From contig JAUCBN010000028.1 in the NCBI GenBank assembly GCA_035048815.1, positions 7,743,001-7,807,000 on the forward strand: a stretch of DNA of 64,000 nucleotides, in the 5' to 3' direction. A program made the translations under genes and the position numbers. The notes under the pieces are model-generated. The model was not told where the DNA came from, searched no databases, and worked only from the letters and a program-made list of their open reading frames with translations. Positions 32,708 to 42,294 of the stretch are shown here, in pieces; the first letter of the stretch is position 1; every line of letters starts with the position of its first letter. Source of the stretch: Abelmoschus esculentus (Eukaryota; Streptophyta; Magnoliopsida; Malvales; Malvaceae).

Positions 32708-33998
32708 TGATGGAGGCTATGGAGTCCTTGTTAATTTCCATCTTTGTCAGATTATAGTATTTAAGATGTCGGTCCCACAAGGAGTGTGTCGATTCTACTA
32801 CTTCTTATAACTGCACTTAAAAATTTAAAAACACAAATAATTGAATTGGTTTTAATTGCATTAACTAGACTATATTAAATTATAGAAAATAAGAAGAAGA
32901 AGAACGAGGTTAGATTGAATGCTTTGTAGAGGAGAATCCAGTTATATTATTAATCCACTTATTAATGCAATGGGTTGAACTACTGCCTCGGCGGATCGCA
33001 CAAAGGATCACCGCAACTGCCTAGACGGGGTTATGCCTTGTTGACAATTCAATTTTCCATAGTTCGACAGAGCAGCCGTATATGTTTCTTCCTTATCCCT
33101 AAGCGAAGAAAATTGTTGAAATCCCTGTATCTTGATGATACCTCTCGGCGTTAATTAAGGGTAGATCACAACCTCACATGCGTCTTGTTAGTCGTTAAAA
33201 TCTGACCCGAATTAGTCAATGCCCGTAAACAAAGACCGTATTCTCTCGTTTCATGAGCATAACTCTTCCGATATTAGACAAATGAATATTTCTTCATATA
33301 CTTATCATCTCGAGCTCATATGCAAAGAAAATTAAGTACCCAGAAAGAATAAACTATGAAATAAGTTTTGCATTAATAAATATCAATAACAATGTAACCT
33401 TCATCTCCATCTACTCCACAACAATCTAAACCTCCAAGAGAGTTTAGAACGTATTATGGTCGGCGGCTAAGGATAAGTTATGTGTGTAAACCGACTTTTT
33501 CTCCCCCTAAACCTAAACCTAATGAGTGCCTTATATAGGCCAAGTCCTAAGTTGATCTTTCCATGCAAGGAAAGAGTTCTAAACAGAAGACAAATCTAAT
33601 TCTTAATTAAATTACATTAAATAAATCATTATTCCTAAAATGTCTCTTCCTGCGGTTTGGCTTTCGGTATCTTTTCCTCTTCCTGATGGGCATCACTTGT
33701 CATCTTTCTATGTTGCGCGGTAGTCTTCAGAACGTTGCCGTAGCGGATGCTTCATTTGCAATTTAGCATCTATTTTCTTCTTTGGCTCTTCCTATGATCT
33801 AGTTTCCTATCTAAGAAAGAAAACTATCAAACATATCTGTTTTATGCCAAATAATGGATAAATTCATAATAATAATATTCGAATGCTGAGATGTGAAAAA
33901 TAATCAAAAATATCTATTATTGCATTTAATTATGTCTTTATTAGCAACAAATTAGTGGAGAAATGATGTGAAAATATAGGACTTTTAGGCACTCATCA
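32708..33998 (-). repeat. Element A 5' LTR (1291 bp)
   Basis: On the plus strand it starts TGATGGAGGC and ends GGCACTCATCA. On the minus strand it begins TGATGAGTGCCTAAAAG, the same subfamily as D. The TATA-like core GCCTATATAAGGC lies at 33529-33540. The 3' partner LTR lies left of the window. Confidence 0.87.
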
Positions 33999-35120
33999 GT
34001 AACTTGAGTTGGTAAGCCACCTTCCCTACTCGCTTTTCAATCTCAAAAGGGCCAAACCATTTCGGCTCAACTTCAGACAAGTCCTCCTAGCTACTGACTA
34101 CTGCCGATACGGTTGGTGTTTCAAGAAGACCCAATCATCCTCTCGATATTCACAATTTATTCTCCCTTTGTTTGCTTGATTCTTCATTCTGTCCTGAGCA
34201 CGCTTCATGTGAAATTGTAGCATTTGAATAGTTGCCTCTCTCTATTGAAGGCTCTTGTCCACAACAACAATTAGTGAATCTCCAACAATATATGGTGATT
34301 GGAGAGGAGGGATTTGCCCATACAAAGCTTTTTAGGGGATTACTTGGATAGATGTGTGGAATGTAGTACTATACCACCATTCTGCTAAGTGTATCCATTT
34401 TTCCCACTTTTTAGGTCTCTCCCCTGTCATGCATCGTAGGTAAGTCTCGAGGCATTGGTTCACTCTCTCTGTTTGTCCATCAGATTGTGGATGATAAGTT
34501 GCGGAAGCATTAAATCCCCCAAATCTCTTCATCAACTCCTGCCAAAACAGGATCAGAAATAATCGATCCTTGTCACACACAATATTATGTGGCAAACCAT
34601 GTAGCCTAAATACATTTTTCAGAAATATTTATGCTACATCGATTGCCGTGAAGGGATGGGCCATTGTTATAAAATGACTATGTTTACTCAACCGATCTAT
34701 AACTACCAATATGCAATTCTTCTTTTCTGATTTGGGCAGACCCTCAATAAAATCCATGCTAATTGAGTGCCAAACTGTCTTTGGAACAGGAAGAGGCTGC
34801 AATAAGCCTTTCGGGTGATTCAATTCTCCTTTGTATCGCTGGCAAATCATACATTCCCTCACAAAGTTATGAACCTCTCTCCTTAATCTCTTCCAGTATA
34901 CTACAACACTCATTCTTTTAATGGTTGCCTGAGCTCCCGAATGTCCTCCTAAGGAACTACCATGGAAAAATTGGATTAATTCCTTCCTTAGTTGAACATC
35001 TTCATCAACTACCAACCTATCCTTCCTCCACAGCAGCCTTTTATCCCATTTATACTTCATGTGCTTATCACTTCCCCCTTCCAAGTCTTCAATAATCTTT
35101 TTCAGTTTCACATCAGTCAC
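33999..35120 (-). pseudogene. Element E integrase
   Basis: The zinc region reads GGHSGAQATIKRM and CMICQRYKGELNHPKGLL. The core has SMDFIEGLPKS (first Asp), VCDKDRLF (second Asp) and YHPQSDGQTERVNQCLETYL (catalytic Glu). A stop lies near 34629 and further breaks lie before 34332. The GPF module (GPFEIEKRVGKVAYQLKL) is cut by element A at 33999. This enzyme would insert cDNA into the host genome. Confidence 0.85.
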
Positions 35121-35218
35121 CTAAAAATTTTTAATCTTGTCCAACATTTCAGTTTGTATGTTACTCGCCCCCATAGCTAGCAAACTCCATGGTTCTGGTT
35201 TCTTTGATAATGTATCAG

Positions 35219-36526
35219 CTACAATGTTGTTGGAACCCTTCCTATACTGCACTTCATAGTTGTACCCCATCGTTGTTGAAAAGGACTAATAGCTTGGTTG
35301 CTGGCCAGAAACTTAAGGCTTTGATGATCGATTTTTATCACAAACGGTCTACCAACCAAGTATGTTGACCATTTCTTGACAGCCATCAATGCTGCCAACA
35401 TGTTTTTCTCATACACAGACAAGGCTTGGTGTTTCATTCCTAGTCCCTTGTTAAAAAATGCTAAGGGCATCCCTTTTTGTACCAATACCGCTTCCACTCC
35501 CAAGTCAGAAGCATCAGTCTCAATTATAAATTTCTCACTGAATTTCGGTAATGTAAGGACAGAGGCAGAACTGATAACCCTTGTCAACTTAGAAAAAGCA
35601 TCTTCTTCTTCACTTCCCTATCTCCATCCCCCTTTCTTCAAAAGCTCAGTCAATGGCCTTGCTATGCAGCCATAATTCTAAATAAATCTACGATAGTATC
35701 CTGATAGGCCCAAGAAATTTTACACTTCTTTGACACATTTTGGGGAAGGCCATTTCAAAATTGTATCCACCTTGGTGTTGTCCATAAAACTTTTCCCACC
35801 AGCTATAACATAACCTAGATATTCAACTTCCTTGGCCCCGAAACAACACTTTGACAACTTCATATACAGTTGGTTCCTCTTTAATAAGTGGGCAAGGTGT
35901 GACTTCCAATCTGAGGAATAAAATAAGATATCATCGAAGAATACTAACACACATTTTCTCAATTGTTGCTTAAAAACCTTTTTCATGAGTTCCTAAAATA
36001 TGGTCGGAACATTTGTGAGCCCAAAAGGCATCACAAGAAACTTGTAATGGCCCTCATTTGTTCTGAAGGCAATTTTGTGAATATCTGCCTATCTCATTCG
36101 AATCGGGTGGTAGCCAGCTCGAAGGTCCAGTTTTGTAAAGAACACAGCATTGTCAAGCTCATCAAGTAGTTCTTCTATTATTGGTATGGGAAAACTATCC
36201 TTGATACTTAGTTGATTCAATTTTCTATAATGAATACACATCCCCCACCCTTCATCTTTTTTCTTCACTATGATAATAGGAGAAGAAAAGGAGCTATTGT
36301 TATTCCTTATCACTCTAGATTCTAGCATTTCCCTTACTAATCTTTTTATCTCATCTTTTTGTATGGTTGGATGCCGATAAGGTTGTACCTTTACCATCAC
36401 ATTCTCATTGAATAATTTGATTCTGTGTTCATGTCCTCTCTCAGGAGGAAGGCCTTTCGGTTCTTCAAAAACCTCCTTGAATTTAGTCAATAAATCTTGT
36501 ATGTCTAGTGGTAATTGATCTGGCAC
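35219..36526 (-). pseudogene. Element E reverse transcriptase and RNase H
   Basis: RT begins near 36526 with IQDLLTKFKEVFEEPKGLPP, then SPIIIVKKKDEGWGMCIHYR and FFTKLDLRAGYHPIRM. The active site lies at 35900-35990 as VFFDDILFYS. RNase H (35219-35587) has ETDASDLGVEAVLVQKG, YEKNMLAALMAVKKW and IKIDHQSLKFL. Stops or frame breaks lie at about 36089, 35990 and 35700. Confidence 0.85.
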
Positions 36527-36976
36527 TTTTCATTTCTAAATGTGAGCTCATCATCCACAAAGCAGTAGTGTAAGGCCCTTGTGAATTCCTCAGAAATTTC
36601 TCACACTCCTTATTGTTCATATCTTGCAATCCTCTCCATTGCAATCTTTGAAGAATGATCTTTGTCTCCTTGTAAGTAAACCTCATTTGATGCACTGAAA
36701 ATCCCAAGTAATACTACCCAGTTGAGTCAACCATTCAACTCCTAGAATAATGTCACAGTCCTTAAAAGGCAGAACCAGAAAATTGGTTACAAAAGTCCTT
36801 CCCTGCACCATCCATTCGACTCCTTCACAATGATCCAAAGTGGTCATCACCCTCTCATCCGTCACATTCACCTTAAATTGATTCTTCTTACTCATAGGCC
36901 ACCTTAACCTCTTCACCATAGCTAAGTTGATGAAGTTATGGGTACTCCCCGAATCTACCAATGCTATACAAGTCAC
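36527..36976 (-). pseudogene. Element E aspartic protease
   Basis: It reads MTCIALVDSGSTHNFINLAM at 36976, with the D-S-G active site, and continues to LPFKDCDIILGVEWLTQLGS. The frame breaks near 36690, after which a damaged linker leads to RT. Confidence 0.82.
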
Positions 36977-37878
36977 TCACCAATATTGACTTCCAGCTTC
37001 ATGGTTTCTCAGTTGGTTGCTCCCTATATTGTATTTAACGACAACATTGGCACCTCTTTAATTGAGTGCATACCTCTGTGTGTCTTTGCTACAAATTATT
37101 CATAGTATTGGATAAACTATTCATAGTATTGCTCAACTGAGTTAACCTGCCTTAGTACTACTAACTCAGTAAATGGGTCCTCAAAACCCTCCGAAGCAAA
37201 TCTCTCTAGAAGTAAAGCTAAATAATCATGCCAAAGGATTGAGTGCATACCTCTGCGTGTCTTTGCTACAAACTGGTACCAATGAAGTGCTCGTCCTTCC
37301 AGATAGAGCATCACCACGTGCACCTTTGCTTCTTCCGGTACTTGTTCAGCTTTAAAGTACTGCTCCAATTTACAATACTAGCTACAAAAATCTGATCTAT
37401 CGAATTTTGGACAGACGAACTTATAGGCGAAATTGTAGAACTAGGTTTGGGACTCCAGTGGCATATCAACATTCTCCACTCGTACTAGGTTGTTGGGAAG
37501 CTGCTGTTCCAGATCAATAACCTTTGGTCCTTGAGTGAGTTGTTATTGTGATGTTCCGGCTATAACCTATTATGCCATTGGCGTTCTCAAAACCGGTAGA
37601 GGAGTTCCCATAACATCTGCTTGTTGAGCCATCATCTTCGAAGTATCTATGGTTTTCCCCAAAGCTATCTCGAACATCCTCTGCATATTGGCGAGCATTA
37701 CAGACTGCATATCTAAGAATCGAGATTCAATGGTGTTTTTCAGTCGATTCACACTATCTTGAAGCTTATCTATCACAACCTGCCACTCCGGCACACCTGT
37801 CGTAGGATTGGATGGTTCAAGAGTTGTCGCTTGAGTTGCCAACGCCTACTGAGTTGTCTGATACCGTGTTTCTACCAT
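36977..37878 (-). pseudogene. Element E gag, with a local direct repeat
   Basis: ATG at 37878 opens MVETRYQTTQ, with a stop right after where CAG is expected. The N-terminal coiled region reads VIDKLQDSVNRLKNTIESRF. The gag core (37117-37368) reads MEQYFKAEQVPEEAKVHVVM, GRALHWYQFVAKTRRGM and FEDPFTELVVLRQ. A direct repeat containing TTGAGTGCATACCTCTG occurs near 37061-37097 and 37238-37274. No zinc knuckle is seen. Confidence 0.75.
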
Positions 37879-37895
37879 GTTTTTCGAGGAACATA

Positions 37896-37910
37896 GGGCT
37901 CTGAAACCTT
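37896..37910 (-). other. Element E primer binding site (degenerate tRNA-iMet type)
   Basis: The minus strand AAGGTTTCAGAGCCC resembles TGGTATCAGAGC with changes. It lies directly after the LTR end. Confidence 0.5.
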
Positions 37911-38288
37911 TGTCACTGTGATTATCGAACTAAGAATTAAAATCCAGAGTAGGGGAAGAAAGAATTCAGATTAGAGAGGTCGAAGAAGAGAAAGAGGAGG
38001 AAACGAGATTTTTATTCAGACAAACGATACCCAAAAACAAGCCAAAAAAAAACTCTAAATACAATAAGGTGGCCAAAACGCCCCGTTTGGACTTAACTAA
38101 ACCCACCATTTCAATAATATAAATAAAATATAACTAATATTTATTTAAATAACCCTTCTAATGGTCGTCTTCTCAAGATGACTCCCTGACACTTTTGTAC
38201 TTTATTTTGCCTAAATTACGACTTTAAAATTATCATCCTTACAAGGTTTCAGTTTTTTCCATTTTACAAAAAAAAACCTAACACATCA
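37911..38288 (-). repeat. Element E 5' LTR (378 bp)
   Basis: The boundaries TG...CA are placed by the adjacent primer site and the start of the MITE target repeat. On the minus strand it runs from TGATGTGTTAGG to CAGTGACA. No second copy is in the window, so the ends are inferred. Confidence 0.6.
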
Positions 38289-38297
38289 GGTTGCTTT

Positions 38298-38698
38298 TAG
38301 GGATGGTAATTTTATTCAAAATCAATGGGTTTTGACTAAATTCAACCAGAGAAGGATGAGATTTTTATTTAAAAAAATAAATTTAGGTCATGTAAAATTA
38401 TTGAAAAAATTAAGTCACTTTGAGGTCGAAGTCGAGTTTATAGTTAATATTTTTCAATCTGATCTGATATTTTTAATATTTTTATATATAATTTTTATTA
38501 TTTTTTGGATTGAGTCAAATTTAATCAAGTTTTTATTAAAATGTAAAGGTCAGATTAGAATTAAGTTATATAATTTTTATTATGTTGGAATGTATCAGGG
38601 AAAAAAATATTAAGACCAGTTTAAATTGGGTTGAATGTTATAATTTTTGAGTTGGTTCGACCTAAAAACCGTCACGACCCGCTCTATTACCATCCCTA
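38298..38698. mobile_element. hAT-like MITE 1
   Basis: Perfect 13-bp terminal inverted repeats TAGGGATGGTAAT (38298-38310 and 38686-38698) flank an AT-rich interior. The flanks GTTGCTTT and GTGGCTTC match at 6 of 8 positions, as expected of an old 8-bp hAT duplication. No coding capacity. Confidence 0.82.
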
Positions 38699-38787
38699 GT
38701 GGCTTCTAACTTAATTGTTGTTCCAGTCCCCAAAGTATATTATTTTCCTACTTTAATTTGTTTAGAGTGGAGAGTTTAATGTTCGGT

Positions 38788-39310
38788 TAGGGGTGAGAAT
38801 TCGGTTAATTCGGTCGGTGATCGAACCGAATTAACCAAAACTGAATTAACTGAAATTTTTAAAATCTTAACCGTTAACCGAACTGAATTTTCTTTAACCG
38901 AATTAACCAAACCGAAATTATTTTGATTATTAGCCGAATTAACCGAAATTTATTATAAATTTTGATTAAATTACATAATAGACCACTAAATTAAGCTAAA
39001 ATAATTTTTTAGTCACTAAACTTTTATTTTATATTAATTTAATATAAAATTTAGTGACCATTTTATAATATAAAAAGTTTTAATGAATATTTTATAATAT
39101 TTTAAAAATTAAATGATTAAAAATAAATATACATAATATTTAATATATATAATTTTGGTTAATTAACCGATTTTGAACCGAATTAATCGATAACTGAATT
39201 ATAAAAAAAATAACCGTTAACCGAATTTATAAAAATTAACCAATCAAATTAACCGAAATAATTTTAGTTTGGTCAATTAACCGAATTAAACGAACCGAAT
39301 ACACACCCTA
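38788..39310. mobile_element. hAT-like MITE 2 rich in AACCGAATTAA
   Basis: The ends TAGGGGTG and CACACCCTA are imperfect inverted repeats that extend inward as repeated AATTCGGTTAATTCGG and its complement. The flanks TGTTCGGT and TATTCGGG match at 6 of 8 positions. It is 523 bp long and noncoding. Confidence 0.75.
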
Positions 39311-40031
39311 TATTCGGGAACTGAAAAGTAATTAAAAATATGTTTAGCTAATGAAAGACCAAAACTTTTTTGATATGATACATGTCGAAAAAACAAATAG
39401 ATGTAGTTAAACTAAATCAACCATCACTTCAATAGTAATGTAAATTTCAATATTTTTTTAGTTTTTCCAATAGCCCCTATAAATTTCTTCCCTTCTCATT
39501 TTGAAAATAAATTGAAATTTCCAAAAGAAAAATATATGTTTTAAAAATCTTGGTTCGTAAAAACACAGAATTTGAGACTTGCAGTAGCAAAGGCATTCCT
39601 TCAAGAAATAACCAAGATGATTCAATCTCAGAAATGAACTGCAAAATAAGTGAGACACAATATTAGCAGAAGATAACAGAACGCTTTGGCTATTAGCAAC
39701 AACATAACCATAAACAACTAAAATTTTGAATCGCGGATTTTAAGCAACTCCAAAGCAGTTTCAGTTTGGATTTAACGACAGTACTAAAGATAAGTGAGGG
39801 ATATATGTCGGACAAAAATGGTTGGACAGAGAATCAACACAAAACCGTCCTAGTTTATGTCTAACCTATGCTCAGAGCTAACCTCAGGATTTAAGTTTCA
39901 ATGGTGATCTCTTGGACGTACTATTCTTGTGTATCTAACACCCACCTACCTTTGGTTCATGGACAAACTGTAACTATTCTCACTCGGGTGAGGTTAATCA
40001 TATCATATCCTAGTCAGTAGACTGGTATGGT
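39311..40031. other. Noncoding sequence and possible 3' UTR of the ILP1-like gene
   Basis: No gene seen. The part next to 40031 could be the 3' untranslated region of the minus-strand gene. No clear poly(A) signal was assigned. Confidence 0.4.
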
Positions 40032-41062
40032 TCATAATGCTTCCTTGAGGTGGAACCTCCTTGCTATATCCCTTGCATTGTCGTATTCATTTAGCTCAAC
40101 CAACATTTTCTTCAACCGACGAGCTAGTCCACCAACCTCACTTTTACTCACACCTGATGCATGCCTTCTCTCCAATGTTTTTCCCAAGGACAACACACAA
40201 TCCACCAGTGGTTGCAACTTGCTACTGCACATTTAAAGAGGGGGGAATATCATGAGACACAGAAGTCAAGCTTCTGAATAAGCAGCAATCATGTAATTAA
40301 GTAGAAATATAACATCAAAAATATACCCTTGCAGTATGTCATTTAGAAGGTGAGCCTTCTATGTTATAACCATGTACTTGTGACTTCTAAGATTGACAGT
40401 TGCATGGCAGTTTGCATTTCAAAGTATGCATAAATTTGAAAAGTTGAGAGCAAAATAATGTTTATAGACCAAGATCGGGAAAGAAACGTAGACGAAACAA
40501 ACAATAATTCAGAGGGCAGGTGGCTGAGGATTACAGGGGCAGGGGAAAGGCATAATGGGATCATGGTTGCTAAAAGTTACTCGGTTCAATAGCATAGATA
40601 TATGATCCTAGTGATTAAAGCAGGTGTGAAGACTGCAATTAAGAAAACTTATGCGCCTGAATGAACCAGTTGGTATAAACAGACACTATTAGTACCTGGA
40701 ATCTCGTGAGACGTTTGTGCCTGTCCACACCCCAGATAAAGAAGCTACAATGCGTTCTGTTCTTGTGACAGCATCATGAACATCTGAAGTAATGCATCGA
40801 ATATGAGGTAAAATTTTTCCACACAAAAGCTCATCAAGGGCAAGCTTCTCTAAAACTGGCAATGCTAGGATATCCTTCCACAAGCAAATATTTCTCATCA
40901 GACGAACAGACATCCCACACCGATATGCAGTAACTCGTGCAGCATTTGGCACAGCCTTCATCACAAGTGGACTCCATGTTGGAACCTATGAGTAAGTATC
41001 AAAGAATAACAAAATTAAAAAAAAAAAACGAACAGTTATGAGTTAGCATGTGGAGTCACAAC

Positions 41063-42174
41063 CTTGGTTTTAAAAGGCGCGAAGCGCTCTGAGGTGTAAA
41101 AGGTCCCTAAAGCTGAGGCGAGAGGCGAGAGGCGAGAGGCAAGAGGCAAAGGCGTTCGCCTTTCGTAGGCAAGGCGTTTTTTTTAATTTATAAATTAACC
41201 ATATGATATATTTTGTGCTTAAAAACATAATAATTATATTATTGATTTTAAATAAATAAAAATATTTTCTTCTTAAATTAGATAAGTTGGTATAATAAAA
41301 CACCTAAGTATATATATTTTACACTTCCTAACATGTTCGGGACATTGAACTTGATCTCAAATTTATTATTTAAATTTTAAATAACTTAAAAATCAAATTG
41401 TAATAACAGTCTTACCATAGAGAAGATTGACGTGTTTTTACAAATATAATTTTATTTTGATTTAAAAAGAGAATAGCCAATAATAATAGTAATATTAAAA
41501 ATAATAATAATATATAAAAATAATAAATATTAAACAAATAATAATATATTCCCATTGTCTCCAAAATAATGTCCCTTATTAATTTTTTTGGAGTCAAATT
41601 TTTTGAACTTTAACTAATGATTATTTAAAATTTATTATTGATAAAATATAAAAAAAATATATATTTTAGAAATCTCTAATCAAGTATATTCCAAATATAT
41701 ATTTTATAAAATTTAATTATTTAAAATATTTAGTATAATTATAGTCAAAGTTTAAAATTTTTGACTTTCAAAAAGTCAATAAGGGACATTATTTGTGGGA
41801 CGGAGGAAGTATAATATTAATAACAATAGTATTAATAATAAGAAACAACAAAAATGATATATAAAAAATAATAACAATTATTTTAATAATAGTATTTAAC
41901 AATAAATATAATTATATAATAATATTTAATAATAATAATTATGATAATAATATTTAAAATAATATTAATAATAAAAAAACTAAAATAAAGAAAGAAAATA
42001 GTGAACAATATGTGAAAAAACGCCTTAGGGACAAGAGGCGTCACCTCGAGCGCCTCATGCCTCAGGCGAAAGCGCTCTAAGACGCGCACTTCTTGTATAG
42101 CGCCTCGCCTCAGCCCTCAGATGTATTAGCTTTAACGCCTCGTCTCGCCTCGGCGCCTCAGGCTTAGAACTAAG
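41063..42174. mobile_element. hAT-like element with GC-rich ends in an ILP1-like intron
   Basis: Flanked by a perfect 8-bp duplication GTCACAAC (41055-41062, 42175-42182). The ends start CTTGGTTTTAAAAGGCGCG and, on the other strand, CTTAGTTCTAAGCCTGAG. Each end is followed by about 100-160 bp of GGCG/GAGGCG-rich sequence, with an AT-rich centre. It sits between exons 3 and 4 without touching the splice sites. No transposase ORF. Confidence 0.85.
41549..41809. mobile_element. Stowaway-like MITE nested in the hAT-like element
   Basis: The right end, read on the minus strand, is CTTCCTCCGTCCCACAAATA and the left end is TTCCCATTGTCTCCAAAATA. Both continue into AATGTCCCTTATT. TA dinucleotides flank it. 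The Tc1/mariner Stowaway consensus CTCCCTCCGTCCC is recognisable. Confidence 0.75.
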
Positions 42175-42258
42175 GTCACAACAGATATGACACAGATACC
42201 TTTCTGCAGATGAGCTCGCACACAGATGGTAATAGATTGATATCGATGTGTGTGTATA

Positions 42259-42260
42259 GG

Positions 42261-42294
<34 letters not shown>
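42259..42294. repeat. TA/GA microsatellite next to an ILP1-like splice donor
   Basis: A TA-dinucleotide run followed by GA repeats begins six bases inside the intron from the donor site of exon 3 (donor GT at 42300-42301). On the minus strand it makes a CT-rich intron start. Confidence 0.85.

Larger units (their letters stand above)
1..33998 (-). mobile_element. Element A: non-autonomous Athila-type LTR retrotransposon, split by nested insertions
   Basis: Read on the minus strand, A runs 5' LTR (32708-33998), tRNA-Asp type primer site (32683-32703), gag (about 30980-32608), gag-protease linker (14711-14814), protease (about 11030-11850), spacer (10778-11029 joined to 1644-1908) and ORF2 (135-1643). 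The window begins at its internal purine tract, so the 3' noncoding region and 3' LTR lie to the left. The interruptions are F (1909-10772), B (11851-14710) and C (14815-30974). Removing F and C with one TSD copy each restores homology to the matching parts of C and D. No RT, RNase H or integrase is present. A lies inside element E, and the five bases next to its LTR (33999-34003, GTAAC) are the predicted target duplication. Confidence 0.85.
33999..38288 (-). mobile_element. Element E: Ty3/gypsy chromovirus-like element, host of A; 5' portion only
   Basis: 5' LTR 37911-38288, primer site 37896-37910, gag 37878 to about 37050, protease 36683-36976, RT, RNase H and integrase to 33999, where element A interrupts the GPY/F module. 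The chromodomain (if any) and 3' LTR should lie beyond A, left of the window. The short LTR and LPPERGHEHRI motif suggest a Reina- or CRM-like chromovirus, with low certainty. Confidence 0.82.

Noticed and set aside
41200..42100. Small AT-rich open frames in the intron
   Set aside because: Low-complexity Ile/Tyr/Lys strings within MITE interiors. No conserved motif.
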